A DNA stretch of 64,000 bases from positions 124,001 to 188,000 of the forward strand of contig NZ_JABCQO010000001.1 in NCBI RefSeq assembly GCF_015244675.1, written 5' to 3'. Source of the DNA: Gluconobacter cerevisiae (GTDB taxonomy: Bacteria; Pseudomonadota; Alphaproteobacteria; Acetobacterales; Acetobacteraceae). The number at the start of each line of letters is the position of its first letter. Position 1 is the stretch's first letter. The notes below the pieces were generated by a model. That model was not told the origin of the DNA. It searched no databases and worked only from the letters and a program-made list of their open reading frames with translations. Shown piece after piece: positions 26,031 through 34,936 of the stretch. The translations under genes were made by a program, and so were the position numbers.

Positions 26031-27899
26031 ATGAGTGCAACCACGTCCCCGCAGACACCCGCGTCCCCTCTGCATATCGCCCTCGTCGGAAATCCGAACT
26101 GCGGCAAGACCTCCCTGTTCAACCAGCTGACGGGCAGCCGTCAGAAAGTCGCCAACTACGCAGGCGTCACGGTGGAGCGAAAGGAAGGGTTCTTCACGAC
26201 ACCCAACGGCCGCGCCATCCGCGTGCTCGACCTGCCGGGCGCCTATAGTCTTGATTCGACCAGCCCGGACGAGGACGTCACACGCGATGTCTGTCTCGGA
26301 TGCCATCGGACCGAACCCCGCCCGGAAATGCTGGTGGCCGTCATTTCGGCGACCAATCTGCGGCTGCATCTGCGCTTTCTGCTGGAGCTGAAGCAGCTCG
26401 GCCTGCCCGTCATTGTCGCACTGAACATGATGGACGAAGCCCGCCGCCACGGCCTTCAGATCGACGCCGCCGGATTGCAGGCCGATCTGGGCATGCCCAT
26501 CGTCCCCGTCGTCAGCCTCAACCGCGCGGGCGTGATGCCGCTGCTTCAGAGGCTGGATCTCTCCCTGCCGGCCCCGCCTGTGCCTCTGCCCGCCGGGCTG
26601 GACCCACACATGGAAGTCCGGCGGCTGCTCGCGACCTATGTCGTCGATCCCGCCGCAGGAACGGATCGCCTGACGGACCGGCTGGACCGCGTGTTCCTGC
26701 ATCCCGTCTGGGGGCCGATCATTCTTCTGATCGTGCTGTTCGTCATGTTCCAGACCGTCTTCGCCTGGGCGCAACCGCTCATGGACGGACTGGGAAGCGG
26801 TATTTCGATCTTCGGGGAAATCGTTCTCAAGCCGGTTCCGGGCGGCGTTCTGCACAGTCTGCTGGCGGATGGCGTATTGGCGGGCGCGGGCACAGTGATC
26901 GTGTTCCTGCCGCAGATCCTCATTCTGTTCCTGTGGATTCTGGCGCTCGAGGAGTCCGGCTATCTGCCCCGCGCCGCCTTCCTGCTGGACCGGCTAATGG
27001 CGCTGGCCGGACTGAGCGGACGATCCTTCATCCCCCTGCTGTCGAGCTTCGCCTGCGCCATTCCCGGCATCATGGCCGCCCGCACCATCCAGAACCCGCG
27101 GGACCGTCTGGTCACGATCCTGATCGCACCGCTCATGACCTGCTCGGCGCGGCTGCCGGTCTATACGCTGTTGATCGGTGCGTTCGTGCCACACCGGAGT
27201 GTGCTCGGGATCTTCGGACTTCAGGGACTGGTACTGTTCGGGCTTTATGCGGTCGCCATCGTCAGTGGCGTAATCGCCGCGCGGATCATGACGCGGGGCG
27301 TGAAGTCCGAGGAACATCCGCTGCTGCTCGAACTGCCGTCCTATCGCCGCCCGAACCTCCGCAGCCTCGCGCTCGGACTGTGGCAGCGCGCGGTAATGTT
27401 CCTCTCCCGCGTCGGCACGATCATCGTCTCGCTGAACGTGCTGCTCTGGGCCCTGTCGAGCTTCCCGCTCCCGCCCGCAGGCGCACCGGGGCCCGCCATT
27501 GATTACAGTCTGGCAGGGCGGATCGGCCATCTGATGCAGTGGGTTTTCGCGCCTATCGGCTTCAACTGGCAGATCTGCGTTTCGCTCATCCCCGGACTTG
27601 CGGCGCGCGAAGTGGCGGTCAGTTCCCTCGCCACTGTCTATGCCATCGGCGCCACGGATGAGGGCGCTGCCGACAGGCTCCTGCCCCTGCTCTCGACGCA
27701 GTGGAGCATGGCCACGGCATTTTCGCTGCTGGCCTGGTATGTTTATGCGCCGCAATGCATTTCGACGCTGGCTGTCATGCGTCGGGAAACCGGGTCCATC
27801 AAAACCGTTCTATGGGCTGCGGCGTATCTGTTCGGTCTGGCCTATCTGGCCGCGTTCCTGACCTATCACATCACCCGCGTCCTTACGGGAGCTGCCTGA
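26031..27899 (+). CDS. feoB: Ferrous iron transporter FeoB
   Basis: A 622-residue Fe(II) importer. The N-terminal G domain has GNPNCGKTS (20-28), DLPGAYSL and NMMD; the membrane part holds two Gate domains (ESGYLPRAAFLLDRLMALAGLSGRSFIPLLSSFACAIPGIMAARTI is diagnostic, read in parts) and the ARMTCSARLPVY-like LMTCSARLPVYTLL. It is shorter than E. coli FeoB (773), mainly in inter-domain loops, as in several other bacteria. Confidence 0.95.
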   Translation: MSATTSPQTPASPLHIALVGNPNCGKTSLFNQLTGSRQKVANYAGVTVERKEGFFTTPNGRAIRVLDLPGAYSLDSTSPDEDVTRDVCLGCHRTEPRPEMLVAVISATNLRLHLRFLLELKQLGLPVIVALNMMDEARRHGLQIDAAGLQADLGMPIVPVVSLNRAGVMPLLQRLDLSLPAPPVPLPAGLDPHMEVRRLLATYVVDPAAGTDRLTDRLDRVFLHPVWGPIILLIVLFVMFQTVFAWAQPLMDGLGSGISIFGEIVLKPVPGGVLHSLLADGVLAGAGTVIVFLPQILILFLWILALEESGYLPRAAFLLDRLMALAGLSGRSFIPLLSSFACAIPGIMAARTIQNPRDRLVTILIAPLMTCSARLPVYTLLIGAFVPHRSVLGIFGLQGLVLFGLYAVAIVSGVIAARIMTRGVKSEEHPLLLELPSYRRPNLRSLALGLWQRAVMFLSRVGTIIVSLNVLLWALSSFPLPPAGAPGPAIDYSLAGRIGHLMQWVFAPIGFNWQICVSLIPGLAAREVAVSSLATVYAIGATDEGAADRLLPLLSTQWSMATAFSLLAWYVYAPQCISTLAVMRRETGSIKTVLWAAAYLFGLAYLAAFLTYHITRVLTGAA

Positions 27900-28087
27900 T
27901 GCTTGAACTTTCTGTTGCCGTTCTGATCGTCTGCGCGGCCGCCATTTATTGGTATGCCCGCCTGTTTCCCGCCAGATGGGGCAAAGTGCGGACGGCCGTT
28001 GGCCTGTCCGCCCCGCAACCCACGATCGGCAAGGGCTGCGGCGGCTGTTCGGGCTGTGACCGCTCGGGTAAGGGTGGTTGCCACTAA
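27899..28087 (+). CDS. Small Cys-rich membrane protein of the feo operon
   Basis: A 62-residue protein with one N-terminal membrane helix (LSVAVLIVCAAAIYWYARLF) and a Cys-rich tail (GCGGCSGCDRSGKGGCH) facing the cytoplasm. It resembles FeoB-associated Cys-rich/DUF6587-type proteins that replace FeoC in many bacteria. Its start overlaps the feoB stop (TGATG), so it is translationally coupled. The Cys motif could bind iron or an FeS cluster. Confidence 0.8.
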   Translation: MLELSVAVLIVCAAAIYWYARLFPARWGKVRTAVGLSAPQPTIGKGCGGCSGCDRSGKGGCH

Positions 28088-28106
28088 GGCAACCACCCAC
28101 TCTTTT
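28072..28106 (+). terminator. Rho-independent terminator of the feo operon
   Basis: GGGTGGTTGCC and GGCAACCACCC are perfect 11-base arms around ACTAA, followed by ACTCTTTT. The loop contains the stop codon of the Cys-rich gene. Confidence 0.85.
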
Positions 28107-29695
28107 CAGGCTTTTTGAAGTCCCGGATTGCCACGCTCAACCGCAAAGCTGGCATACGTGGACAGCTTGCCCCCCGGCACCATAACCCGATCGATAATCT
28201 TCAGGTCAGCGTGCCACACTTCCGGGCCCACATCGCACAGAACATAACCGCGCTTGTCGGTCGTGGCCTTCAGATGCGGGTTCTCGCTGCGAGCGATGCG
28301 GCTGAAATGATCGTCGTCGCCCAGACCATCTGCGCCCGATGAAATGGACGTCGCGAGGAACTCCACCGAAACCGGCTTCCCCCGTCCCGGCTCGATCAGC
28401 AGATCCCCGGCAAAGTGTCGATGCGCGTCCCCCGTCACATTGACCACGTTTCCGGGGCAATGCGTATCGATGAAGTCCAGCAGGCGCTTGCGGCTGTAAA
28501 GATAGCCGGACCACTGATCCATGCTGTAGGTCAGTTCGGAATGCGCAGACTTGCGGTGCGCCAGATCCATGATCATGACCTGATGTGCCAGCAGGTTCCA
28601 CTTTGCATCCGACCGCCCCAGACCATCAAACAGCCATTGCTCCTGCTGCGTCCCCATCATGGTACGTTCGGGAGACCACACGTCTTTCCCCTGCGCGGCA
28701 TTCGTGTCGCCATAAGCCTGATCACTGCGATACTGACGCGTATCCAGCACGAACATGTTCATCAGATCGCCGAAGCTGAAGCTGCGATAGAGCTGCATAT
28801 GGTTGCCATCGGGAATGGACGTCGCCCGCAGCGGCATGTTCTCGTAATACGCCTGTAGCCCGACAGCCCGGCGCAGACGGAAAATCTCCGGCGGCGTCCC
28901 ATCCTGATCGGTATCTCCGGCCCAGTTGTTGTCGATCTCGTGATCATCAAAACTGACGATCCACGATGTCGCGGCATGGGCGGCCTGAAGGTCAGGGTCT
29001 AGTTTGTACTGGGCATAGCGGCGGCGATATTCATCCAGCGAATAACATTCCGGCCCAACATGACGCCGCAGAACATGTGCCTTGCGTCCGTCGATATCGC
29101 GCAGATGATCGCCGCTATCCGCGCCTTCGTAAATATAGTCGCCGTAATGGAATACGAAGTCGATCGGCTCATTCGCGATGGCGCGCCAGGCGGTGTAATA
29201 GCCATATTCGTAATGCTGGCAGCCTGCTGCGGCAAAGCGCACGCGCGACAGCGGCGCACCCGGCGTCGGCAGCGTACGCCCCCGGCCAACAGGGCTTGCA
29301 TAACCTGCGATATGGAAACGATACCAGTACGGTCGGTCCGGCTTCAGCCCGGCGACCTCGACATGCACCGAATGACCAAGCTCCGGATGGGCAAGGGCCT
29401 GCCCGCTCTGCACGGGTTTTGAGAACGTTTCGTCCTCGCTGACCTCCCATCTTACCAGAACTGGCTTGAGAACTTCCATGCCGCCTGCCTCTTCCAGCGG
29501 GTCGGGCGCGAGGCGCGTCCACAGCACCAGACCGTCCGAAGCCGGATCGCCGGAGGCTACGCCAAGCTGGAACGGAGAGGCCGTAAAAGTCGGGTTTTTC
29601 TCCAGATCGCGCGGGACAGCAGCCCGCAGCGCACGCACGCGCGTCGAGAGGAGGAGACCCGCACCAAGGCCGGTCAGCAGGCTTCTACGTTTCAT
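28106..29695 (-). CDS. phoD: PhoD-family alkaline phosphatase/phosphodiesterase
   Basis: A secreted PhoD-type metallo-phosphoesterase of 529 residues. MKRRSLLTGLGAG at the start fits a twin-arginine signal. The N-terminal domain begins FQLGVASGDPASDGLVLWTRLAP; the catalytic domain has DFVFHYGDYIYEG, SFDDHEIDNNWAGD and VTGDAHRHFA, the metal ligands of the family. PhoD enzymes use Ca and Fe to release phosphate from mono- and diesters outside the cytoplasm. The frame is open 132 bases upstream, but only the ATG at 29695 gives an export signal. It is divergent from the sigma-factor gene. Confidence 0.92.
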   Translation of the reverse strand: MKRRSLLTGLGAGLLLSTRVRALRAAVPRDLEKNPTFTASPFQLGVASGDPASDGLVLWTRLAPDPLEEAGGMEVLKPVLVRWEVSEDETFSKPVQSGQALAHPELGHSVHVEVAGLKPDRPYWYRFHIAGYASPVGRGRTLPTPGAPLSRVRFAAAGCQHYEYGYYTAWRAIANEPIDFVFHYGDYIYEGADSGDHLRDIDGRKAHVLRRHVGPECYSLDEYRRRYAQYKLDPDLQAAHAATSWIVSFDDHEIDNNWAGDTDQDGTPPEIFRLRRAVGLQAYYENMPLRATSIPDGNHMQLYRSFSFGDLMNMFVLDTRQYRSDQAYGDTNAAQGKDVWSPERTMMGTQQEQWLFDGLGRSDAKWNLLAHQVMIMDLAHRKSAHSELTYSMDQWSGYLYSRKRLLDFIDTHCPGNVVNVTGDAHRHFAGDLLIEPGRGKPVSVEFLATSISSGADGLGDDDHFSRIARSENPHLKATTDKRGYVLCDVGPEVWHADLKIIDRVMVPGGKLSTYASFAVERGNPGLQKA

Positions 29696-29825
29696 GAACA
29701 CCATGCAGCAGTTCTTTCTTACGAAGCCCGGTTCCATGCGGAACCGGGCTCCCAGAGGTCTTTGGACACACGCCCTCCGTTCTGTGGACACATGAAATGG
29801 AGATTTGCCCACTCCTCGAAATGTC

Positions 29826-29843
29826 ATTTCATGAAACTGTCAT
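29826..29843 (+). promoter_or_regulatory. Pho-box-like repeat between phoD and the sigma factor
   Basis: ATTTCATGAAACTGTCAT resembles two 11-base PhoB units (consensus CTGTCAT plus four bases): the second is perfect, the first has two mismatches. Orientation points toward the sigma-factor gene rather than phoD, so the target is unclear. Confidence 0.35.
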
Positions 29844-29941
29844 GAATGAGGTCGTGCGAATTCCCTAAACGCTGTTGCGCCGCAGCCCAGACGGGCTTTC
29901 AGGGCGCGGTGATTCGGAAACATTCAGAAACGGGAACATGG

Positions 29942-30415
29942 ATGCGCTGTCAGCAGGAATGGTTGCGCCTTTATCGCAGGGTGCGTTCCCGGACCCGTCG
30001 GGAGGATGCGGACGACCACCTTCAGAACGCCCTCATGAGCTATTTCGAGCGCCCCGAAGGCAGCGTGCAGCATCAGGACGCCTATATCACCCGAAGCGCC
30101 GTGAATTCCTCGCTCAACGCGATCCGCCGCGAACGGCAGGGATATGTGCAGGCGGCGGACGACTTCGAAACGCTCGTCAATGTCCCCGACCCTGCGCCCT
30201 CGCAGGAGGATATTTACGAATCAACGCAAAAACTGGCGCATTTCCACGAAGGCTGCGAACAGCTTCCGGACCGGACCCGACAGATCTTCCTGATGAACCG
30301 TGTGGAAAAAATGAAGTACAGCCATATTGCGCAATCGCTGGCGATCAGTGAAAGCAGCGTTGAAAAACATATCGCAAAGGCGCTGATCTTCCTTTCAACA
30401 TGGATGGATCACTGA
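29942..30415 (+). CDS. ECF RNA polymerase sigma factor, FecI-like
   Basis: A sigma factor of about 157 residues. Region 2 (EWLRLYRRVRSRTRREDADDHLQNALMSYF) is short and region 4 has ELPDRTRQIFLMNRVEKMKYSHIAQSLAIS followed by SSVEKHIAKAL, close to FecI/iron-starvation sigma factors. Upstream in-frame codons to 29846 exist, but the ATG at 29942 matches the usual N terminus. It is followed 12 bases later by a FecR-like gene and then a TonB receptor with an STN domain, the classic surface-signalling order. Confidence 0.88.
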   Translation: MRCQQEWLRLYRRVRSRTRREDADDHLQNALMSYFERPEGSVQHQDAYITRSAVNSSLNAIRRERQGYVQAADDFETLVNVPDPAPSQEDIYESTQKLAHFHEGCEQLPDRTRQIFLMNRVEKMKYSHIAQSLAISESSVEKHIAKALIFLSTWMDH

Positions 30416-30427
30416 AATACCGATCTG

Positions 30428-31351
30428 ATGGACGTCATCAAACTCCGCGCGGCAGAATGGATTGCACGCCTCCATGCCGAGGACTGCACACCGCTCGACC
30501 ATGACATGTTCCGCGACTGGCTGGCGAGCGATCCCCGCAATGGGCCGGTTTTCGAACATCTGACGGAACTGTGGGAACTCTCCGGAGGCGCCCGGCCGCC
30601 GCTTTTTGTTCCGAATACAAAACCTGCTCCAGCCATGCGTCGCCCGCTCCTCAGCCGAAGGCACGCGCTGGCGGGACTGGTTGCAGCGGTTTTTCTGGCC
30701 GTTCCGCCATGGGAAGGCGCACATGCCAGCCGGATCGAGGAAACCGGGATCGGGAGCATCCGCGATGTCCACCTCACACCCCGGACGGATTGCCGCCTCG
30801 ACACCCAGACACGCCTCGTGGTGGGGCCGAACGGGCGGCAGGCGCGGCTGTGTCACGGGCAGATCCTGCTCTCGGTGGCCGGACCGGACCCTTTCCATCT
30901 TTCCGCCGACGGCATGACGGTACAGCTTCATGACAAGACCTCTGCCGATATCCGCATCAATCGCGGCAATACGGAAGTCACGGCCATCCGGGGGAAGGTG
31001 TTCCTGACCGCCGCAGCCCTGCGTGAGGCCGGACGATGGGTGATGCCCGGACAGCGCCTGCGGATGGATCGCAACGGCGGCTGGAACATCGATTATCCCG
31101 ATCTGGAAACATTGCTCTCCTGGCAGAGCGGCGAACTGGTGTTCCGCAATCAGCCGCTGGCGGAGGTAATTCAGGAAATCAACCGTTACGCCTCCCGCCA
31201 GATCGTCCTGTCCGCGCCGCGTCTGGCCTCGCAGCGCCTGAGCGGCGTGTACCATGTGCGTCAGGGGGATGCGTTTTTGCAGATGCTCCCGCATCTGCTG
31301 CCCCTGCGGATCCGCCCGGCCCATAACGCTTACGAAATCGTCGCTTTGTGA
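30428..31351 (+). CDS. FecR-family anti-sigma/transducer protein
   Basis: A 307-residue regulator: N-terminal cytoplasmic DUF4880 domain (AAEWIARLHAEDCTPLDHDMFRDWLASDP), one membrane helix near residue 80 (ALAGLVAAVFLAVPPW), then a periplasmic FecR domain (SADIRINRGNTEVTAIRGKVFL) and a C-terminal STN-binding region. It relays the loaded-receptor signal to the sigma factor. Confidence 0.9.
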   Translation: MDVIKLRAAEWIARLHAEDCTPLDHDMFRDWLASDPRNGPVFEHLTELWELSGGARPPLFVPNTKPAPAMRRPLLSRRHALAGLVAAVFLAVPPWEGAHASRIEETGIGSIRDVHLTPRTDCRLDTQTRLVVGPNGRQARLCHGQILLSVAGPDPFHLSADGMTVQLHDKTSADIRINRGNTEVTAIRGKVFLTAAALREAGRWVMPGQRLRMDRNGGWNIDYPDLETLLSWQSGELVFRNQPLAEVIQEINRYASRQIVLSAPRLASQRLSGVYHVRQGDAFLQMLPHLLPLRIRPAHNAYEIVAL

Positions 31352-31358
31352 CGTTTCG

Positions 31359-31396
31359 ATGAAAACCGCTGCATCGCGCTGAGGTTTTCATTTTCT
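31359..31396 (+). terminator. Stem-loop between the fecR-like and receptor genes
   Basis: ATGAAAACC and GGTTTTCAT form a 9-bp stem with a 15-base loop, followed by TTTCTC. It may be an attenuator that separates low-level regulator from receptor expression. Confidence 0.5.
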
Positions 31397-31450
31397 CATC
31401 TGTCTTCCTGTCGAGACCGCTTTCAGGCCCGACGACAGGAAACGAGCCCC

Positions 31451-34135
31451 ATGACCCCGCCCTCCCGTTACCCCCGCCGCACCGTTCTGCTTCTGTCGGC
31501 AGGCGCGACCATTCTGACGCACTCTCTGTCCAGCGCCTTCGCAGCCCCGAGCGCTCCGGTGCATATCGCGCCACAGCCCATGGCACAGGCCCTCGTGACG
31601 CTCGGGCATCAGACAGGCCGCAATATCATTTTCACCTCCGATGCCGTAGCCCATCTGCGCGCCCCTGCCGTGGACGGCACGCTGTCGCCCGACGATGCGG
31701 TCAAACGCCTACTGCGCGGGAGCGGACTGAAGGCAGAGGCCATGCCGGATGGCGGCGTCATCATCCGCAAGGACCCCTCCGCGCGCCCAAAGCCCCAGCG
31801 CCTGCGTGAAGCGCAGGCGCATGACATCGAACAGATCGTCGCCACCGGCCACCGCACACGCTCGGTCATGAGCGTCAGCGGCGACGAAATGCAGACGCTC
31901 ATGCCGGGTCAGAGCCCGATGCAGGCACTCGATCTACTACCGGGTGTGACGTTCACCAACGTCGATCCGTGGGGCAATAACGAGCAGAATTCCAGCATTT
32001 ACGTTCATGGCTTCAACCAGAACCAGCTCGGTTACACGATGGACGGCGTCCCACTCGGAGCCGGGGCTTACGGCAACTATAACGGCCTGTCCCCGCAGCG
32101 CGCGGCCATCAGCGAAGACATCGGTTCGACCTCCCTGTCGTCAGGTGCCGGTGCGCTCGGCACCGCCTCGACCAGCAATCTGGGCGGGACCATCGAATTC
32201 ACCACGCGTGACCCGAAAAAGAAGGCCGGCGCCACAATCAACCAGACCTTCGGCAGCTATTCCACGTTCAGAACATTCGCACGCATTGATACCGGCAATT
32301 TCGGCAACGGCAATTCCGCCTATATGGCGTTTGCCCGTCAGGACGCCCGTCCCTGGAATCTCGGCAACGCCAACCGGCAGGGCGGCTATCAGGTGAACGG
32401 GAAATTCGTCCACAAGGGCGAAAACACCACCATCACCGCCTATTTCGACTGGCAGAACAAGGCCGAGCCCAACACGCAGGGCCTGACGGCCCCCACCGAC
32501 CTGTATGCCCGCGGGGCCTTCTTCCCGGACCTAAACGCCGCCATGGCGGGGTATCCGGCTGAAAGCTCGACCAAAGCCGGACCGGCGACGCCCAACAACA
32601 AATATTACTTCTCCGCCGCCCAGCGGACCGACTACCTGACCTATCTGAAAATTTCCCACCGGTTCTCCCCGAACCTGAACTGGGACAACCAGCTTTATTT
32701 CCATTACGACGATGGCGCAGGCGTGGTGGCGACGTCCATCCGCACGAATGCGATCCTGACGATCCTCGGCTCCTATCTCGATCCGACCGGCACGAAATAC
32801 ATCAAGAACGGACAGTTCACTTACAGCGTCGCAGGCATCGATCCGAAGGTCTGGAACGCCACGGGTGGCACGGGTTTCGCCGTCCGCACCACGGAATACA
32901 GCGACTATCGCGGCGGTCTGATCAGCGCGCTGCATTACCGCCTTGGCCATCACAATATCGAACTGGGCGGCTGGTATGAGCGCAACAACAACGAACAGGG
33001 CCGCTACTGGTATCCGCTGACCAAGAACGACACGCTGACGCCCTATTTGCGCCCCACCAACCCGTTGTTCACGCAGTGGAACAACGCGTTCTACACCAAC
33101 ACCTTCGTCACGCATCTTCAGGATAGCTGGAAAGTCACCTCCCGCCTGACGCTGACGGCAGGCTTCAAGTCCGAGATGGTCTATACCAACGGCACCCTCC
33201 CGGTGGCCGCCCTGCCGCAGTCGCTCGCCTCTTCGGTGAAGGGGGCGAAAAAGATCGTCGATACCAGCACCAATACTGTCGCGGGTGGCACTATTCCGTC
33301 CTACAAACCATTCCTGCCCGCCTTCGGTGCGCTCTGGAATGTCACACGGCACGAACAGCTTTTTGCCAACATTCAGGAGAACATGAACTCCTTCGCCGCC
33401 ACTGGATACGGATCGACCTCACCCTGGGCGGTGTCGGACCAGGCGGATTTCGAGAAGTTCAAGCGCAGCGGTAAGCCGGAAACATCCTGGACGTATGAAA
33501 CCGGCATCCGCACCAGCCATCCGATCGACACGCGTATCCTGACCGGGATCAGCGGGCAGCTCGAATATTATCACGTTGATTTCTACAACCGCCTCGGCAC
33601 CATTTCACCGCCGGGTCAGGGCATTTCCGGCGTCGGCAATACGGTGGCAAACCTTGGCAGCGTTTCCACGAACGGCATGGACATGTCGTTCACCCTGCGC
33701 TTCGGATCACATTTCTCGATCTATAACGCCGTGTCCTATGTCAGCAGCATTTACGGCAACGACTTCATGGATGGCGCGACGCTCTATGCCACCAAGGACA
33801 AGAAGGTCCCCGCCATTCCAGCATGGTCCGACAAGTTCGCCGTCAACTACAATCAGGGCGGCTTCAATGCCCAGTTCAGCGGCAGCTATATGGGCGTCCG
33901 TCCGGGGACCATTACCAACAGCGTCATGGTGCCGCCGCGCGTGCAGCTTGCTTTCAGCTCCAGCTATACGTTCCACCAGATCCCGCACATGAACAGCCTC
34001 AAGCTCCAGTTCAACGCGAGCAATCTGACGAATGCACGTTCCTGGTCCACGATCTCCGCCGGAGATGCCAACACCTATACTGGCTACCCCACAGCCCCGC
34101 GTATGTTCTTCGGAACGGTCTCCGCAGCCTTCTGA
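31451..34135 (+). CDS. TonB-dependent receptor with STN signalling domain (FecA-type)
   Basis: An 894-residue outer-membrane transducer. After the signal peptide, residues ~35-110 form the STN domain (VHIAPQPMAQALVTLGHQTGRNI) that contacts the FecR-like protein. The plug follows (SPMQALDLLPGVTFTNVDPWGNNEQNS), then a barrel that ends in RMFFGTVSAAF. The plug and loops are not those of typical siderophore receptors. Adjacency to a PhoD enzyme opens the possibility of an organophosphate ligand; iron chelates remain equally possible. Confidence 0.92.
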   Translation: MTPPSRYPRRTVLLLSAGATILTHSLSSAFAAPSAPVHIAPQPMAQALVTLGHQTGRNIIFTSDAVAHLRAPAVDGTLSPDDAVKRLLRGSGLKAEAMPDGGVIIRKDPSARPKPQRLREAQAHDIEQIVATGHRTRSVMSVSGDEMQTLMPGQSPMQALDLLPGVTFTNVDPWGNNEQNSSIYVHGFNQNQLGYTMDGVPLGAGAYGNYNGLSPQRAAISEDIGSTSLSSGAGALGTASTSNLGGTIEFTTRDPKKKAGATINQTFGSYSTFRTFARIDTGNFGNGNSAYMAFARQDARPWNLGNANRQGGYQVNGKFVHKGENTTITAYFDWQNKAEPNTQGLTAPTDLYARGAFFPDLNAAMAGYPAESSTKAGPATPNNKYYFSAAQRTDYLTYLKISHRFSPNLNWDNQLYFHYDDGAGVVATSIRTNAILTILGSYLDPTGTKYIKNGQFTYSVAGIDPKVWNATGGTGFAVRTTEYSDYRGGLISALHYRLGHHNIELGGWYERNNNEQGRYWYPLTKNDTLTPYLRPTNPLFTQWNNAFYTNTFVTHLQDSWKVTSRLTLTAGFKSEMVYTNGTLPVAALPQSLASSVKGAKKIVDTSTNTVAGGTIPSYKPFLPAFGALWNVTRHEQLFANIQENMNSFAATGYGSTSPWAVSDQADFEKFKRSGKPETSWTYETGIRTSHPIDTRILTGISGQLEYYHVDFYNRLGTISPPGQGISGVGNTVANLGSVSTNGMDMSFTLRFGSHFSIYNAVSYVSSIYGNDFMDGATLYATKDKKVPAIPAWSDKFAVNYNQGGFNAQFSGSYMGVRPGTITNSVMVPPRVQLAFSSSYTFHQIPHMNSLKLQFNASNLTNARSWSTISAGDANTYTGYPTAPRMFFGTVSAAF

Positions 34136-34144
34136 ACACAGAAC

Positions 34145-34175
34145 ACCCATTCCCCCGACAAATCAGGGAATGGGT
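34145..34175. terminator. Hairpin between convergent receptor and methyltransferase genes
   Basis: ACCCATTCCC and GGGAATGGGT are perfect 10-base arms with an 11-base loop. There is no T-run, so termination may be weak or Rho-assisted. Confidence 0.5.
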
Positions 34176-34176
34176 C

Positions 34177-34839
34177 TCAGGAACGTGCCGCTAACGGACT
34201 GAACTGCCAGACATTTTCGGAGGCCGGACACCGCCCTTTCAGGCCTCCCTCGACCTCCCGGCTTTGCAGACATCTGACGTCGTAAACCTTGTCGTAAGCA
34301 GTACGCACAAAGTTTTCGTCGACGGAAAACGGCGGTCCCTTCAGACAGGACTGATCATAGGTCAGCGTTACGAGCAGTTCGGGCACAGGACCGGTCAGGG
34401 CCAGAAGATGGGCGACATAAGCCCGTCGCAGATCTTCCGGCAGGGCAATCAGCGCAGCACGGTCATAAATACCTTCCACCGGACCAACGACATCCTGCGT
34501 CAGGTCGAAAATATTGCCTGCAAAAATGCTGATGTCTGATGCCGAAAAACGCCGCAGCGTCCCGACCTGAATGACCTCCGGCGTGACACCGAGATCGCTG
34601 AAGAATCGCTCCACCGCGATCTCGCTGAGTTCACATCCGATCACCTGATATCCCTGCCCGGCCAGCCAGACCATGTCCTGACTCATCCCGCACAGAGGCA
34701 CGAAAATCCGCGCTCCAGCCGGCAGATCCAGCGCGCCGAAATAGCGGGTCAGAAGCGGATTGGCGCGCGCTTCATGAAAGCCCGTCTCCCCACGTTCCCA
34801 TTTTTCCTGCCAGAAAACGGCATTCGACGCTGCGTCCAT
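34177..34839 (-). CDS. tpm: Thiopurine S-methyltransferase family protein
   Basis: A protein of about 220 residues that uses S-adenosylmethionine to methylate thiols, selenite or tellurite in the bacterial family. The family opening FWQEKWERGETGFHE is present, as are the SAM site FVPLCGMSQDMVWLAGQGYQVIGCELSE and the YDRAALIALPEDLRRAYVAHLL segment. The ATG at 34839 has AGGA about 10 bases upstream; the one at 34857 has no usable site. Cytoplasmic, single gene. Confidence 0.88.
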   Translation of the reverse strand: MDAASNAVFWQEKWERGETGFHEARANPLLTRYFGALDLPAGARIFVPLCGMSQDMVWLAGQGYQVIGCELSEIAVERFFSDLGVTPEVIQVGTLRRFSASDISIFAGNIFDLTQDVVGPVEGIYDRAALIALPEDLRRAYVAHLLALTGPVPELLVTLTYDQSCLKGPPFSVDENFVRTAYDKVYDVRCLQSREVEGGLKGRCPASENVWQFSPLAARS

Positions 34840-34936
34840 CACTTCGGCGATCCTCATTCCCTATTGGGCCGATCCTGTGCCCTCCTGTCCCGATGAGGCA
34901 ATGGCCTCCCCGCAGAAAATATGAGAAAAGCCGCTC

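Noticed and set aside
26300-27502. A 400-codon open frame overlapping feoB in another frame
   Set aside because: Same-strand shadow of feoB; Arg/Pro/Ala-rich and without motifs.
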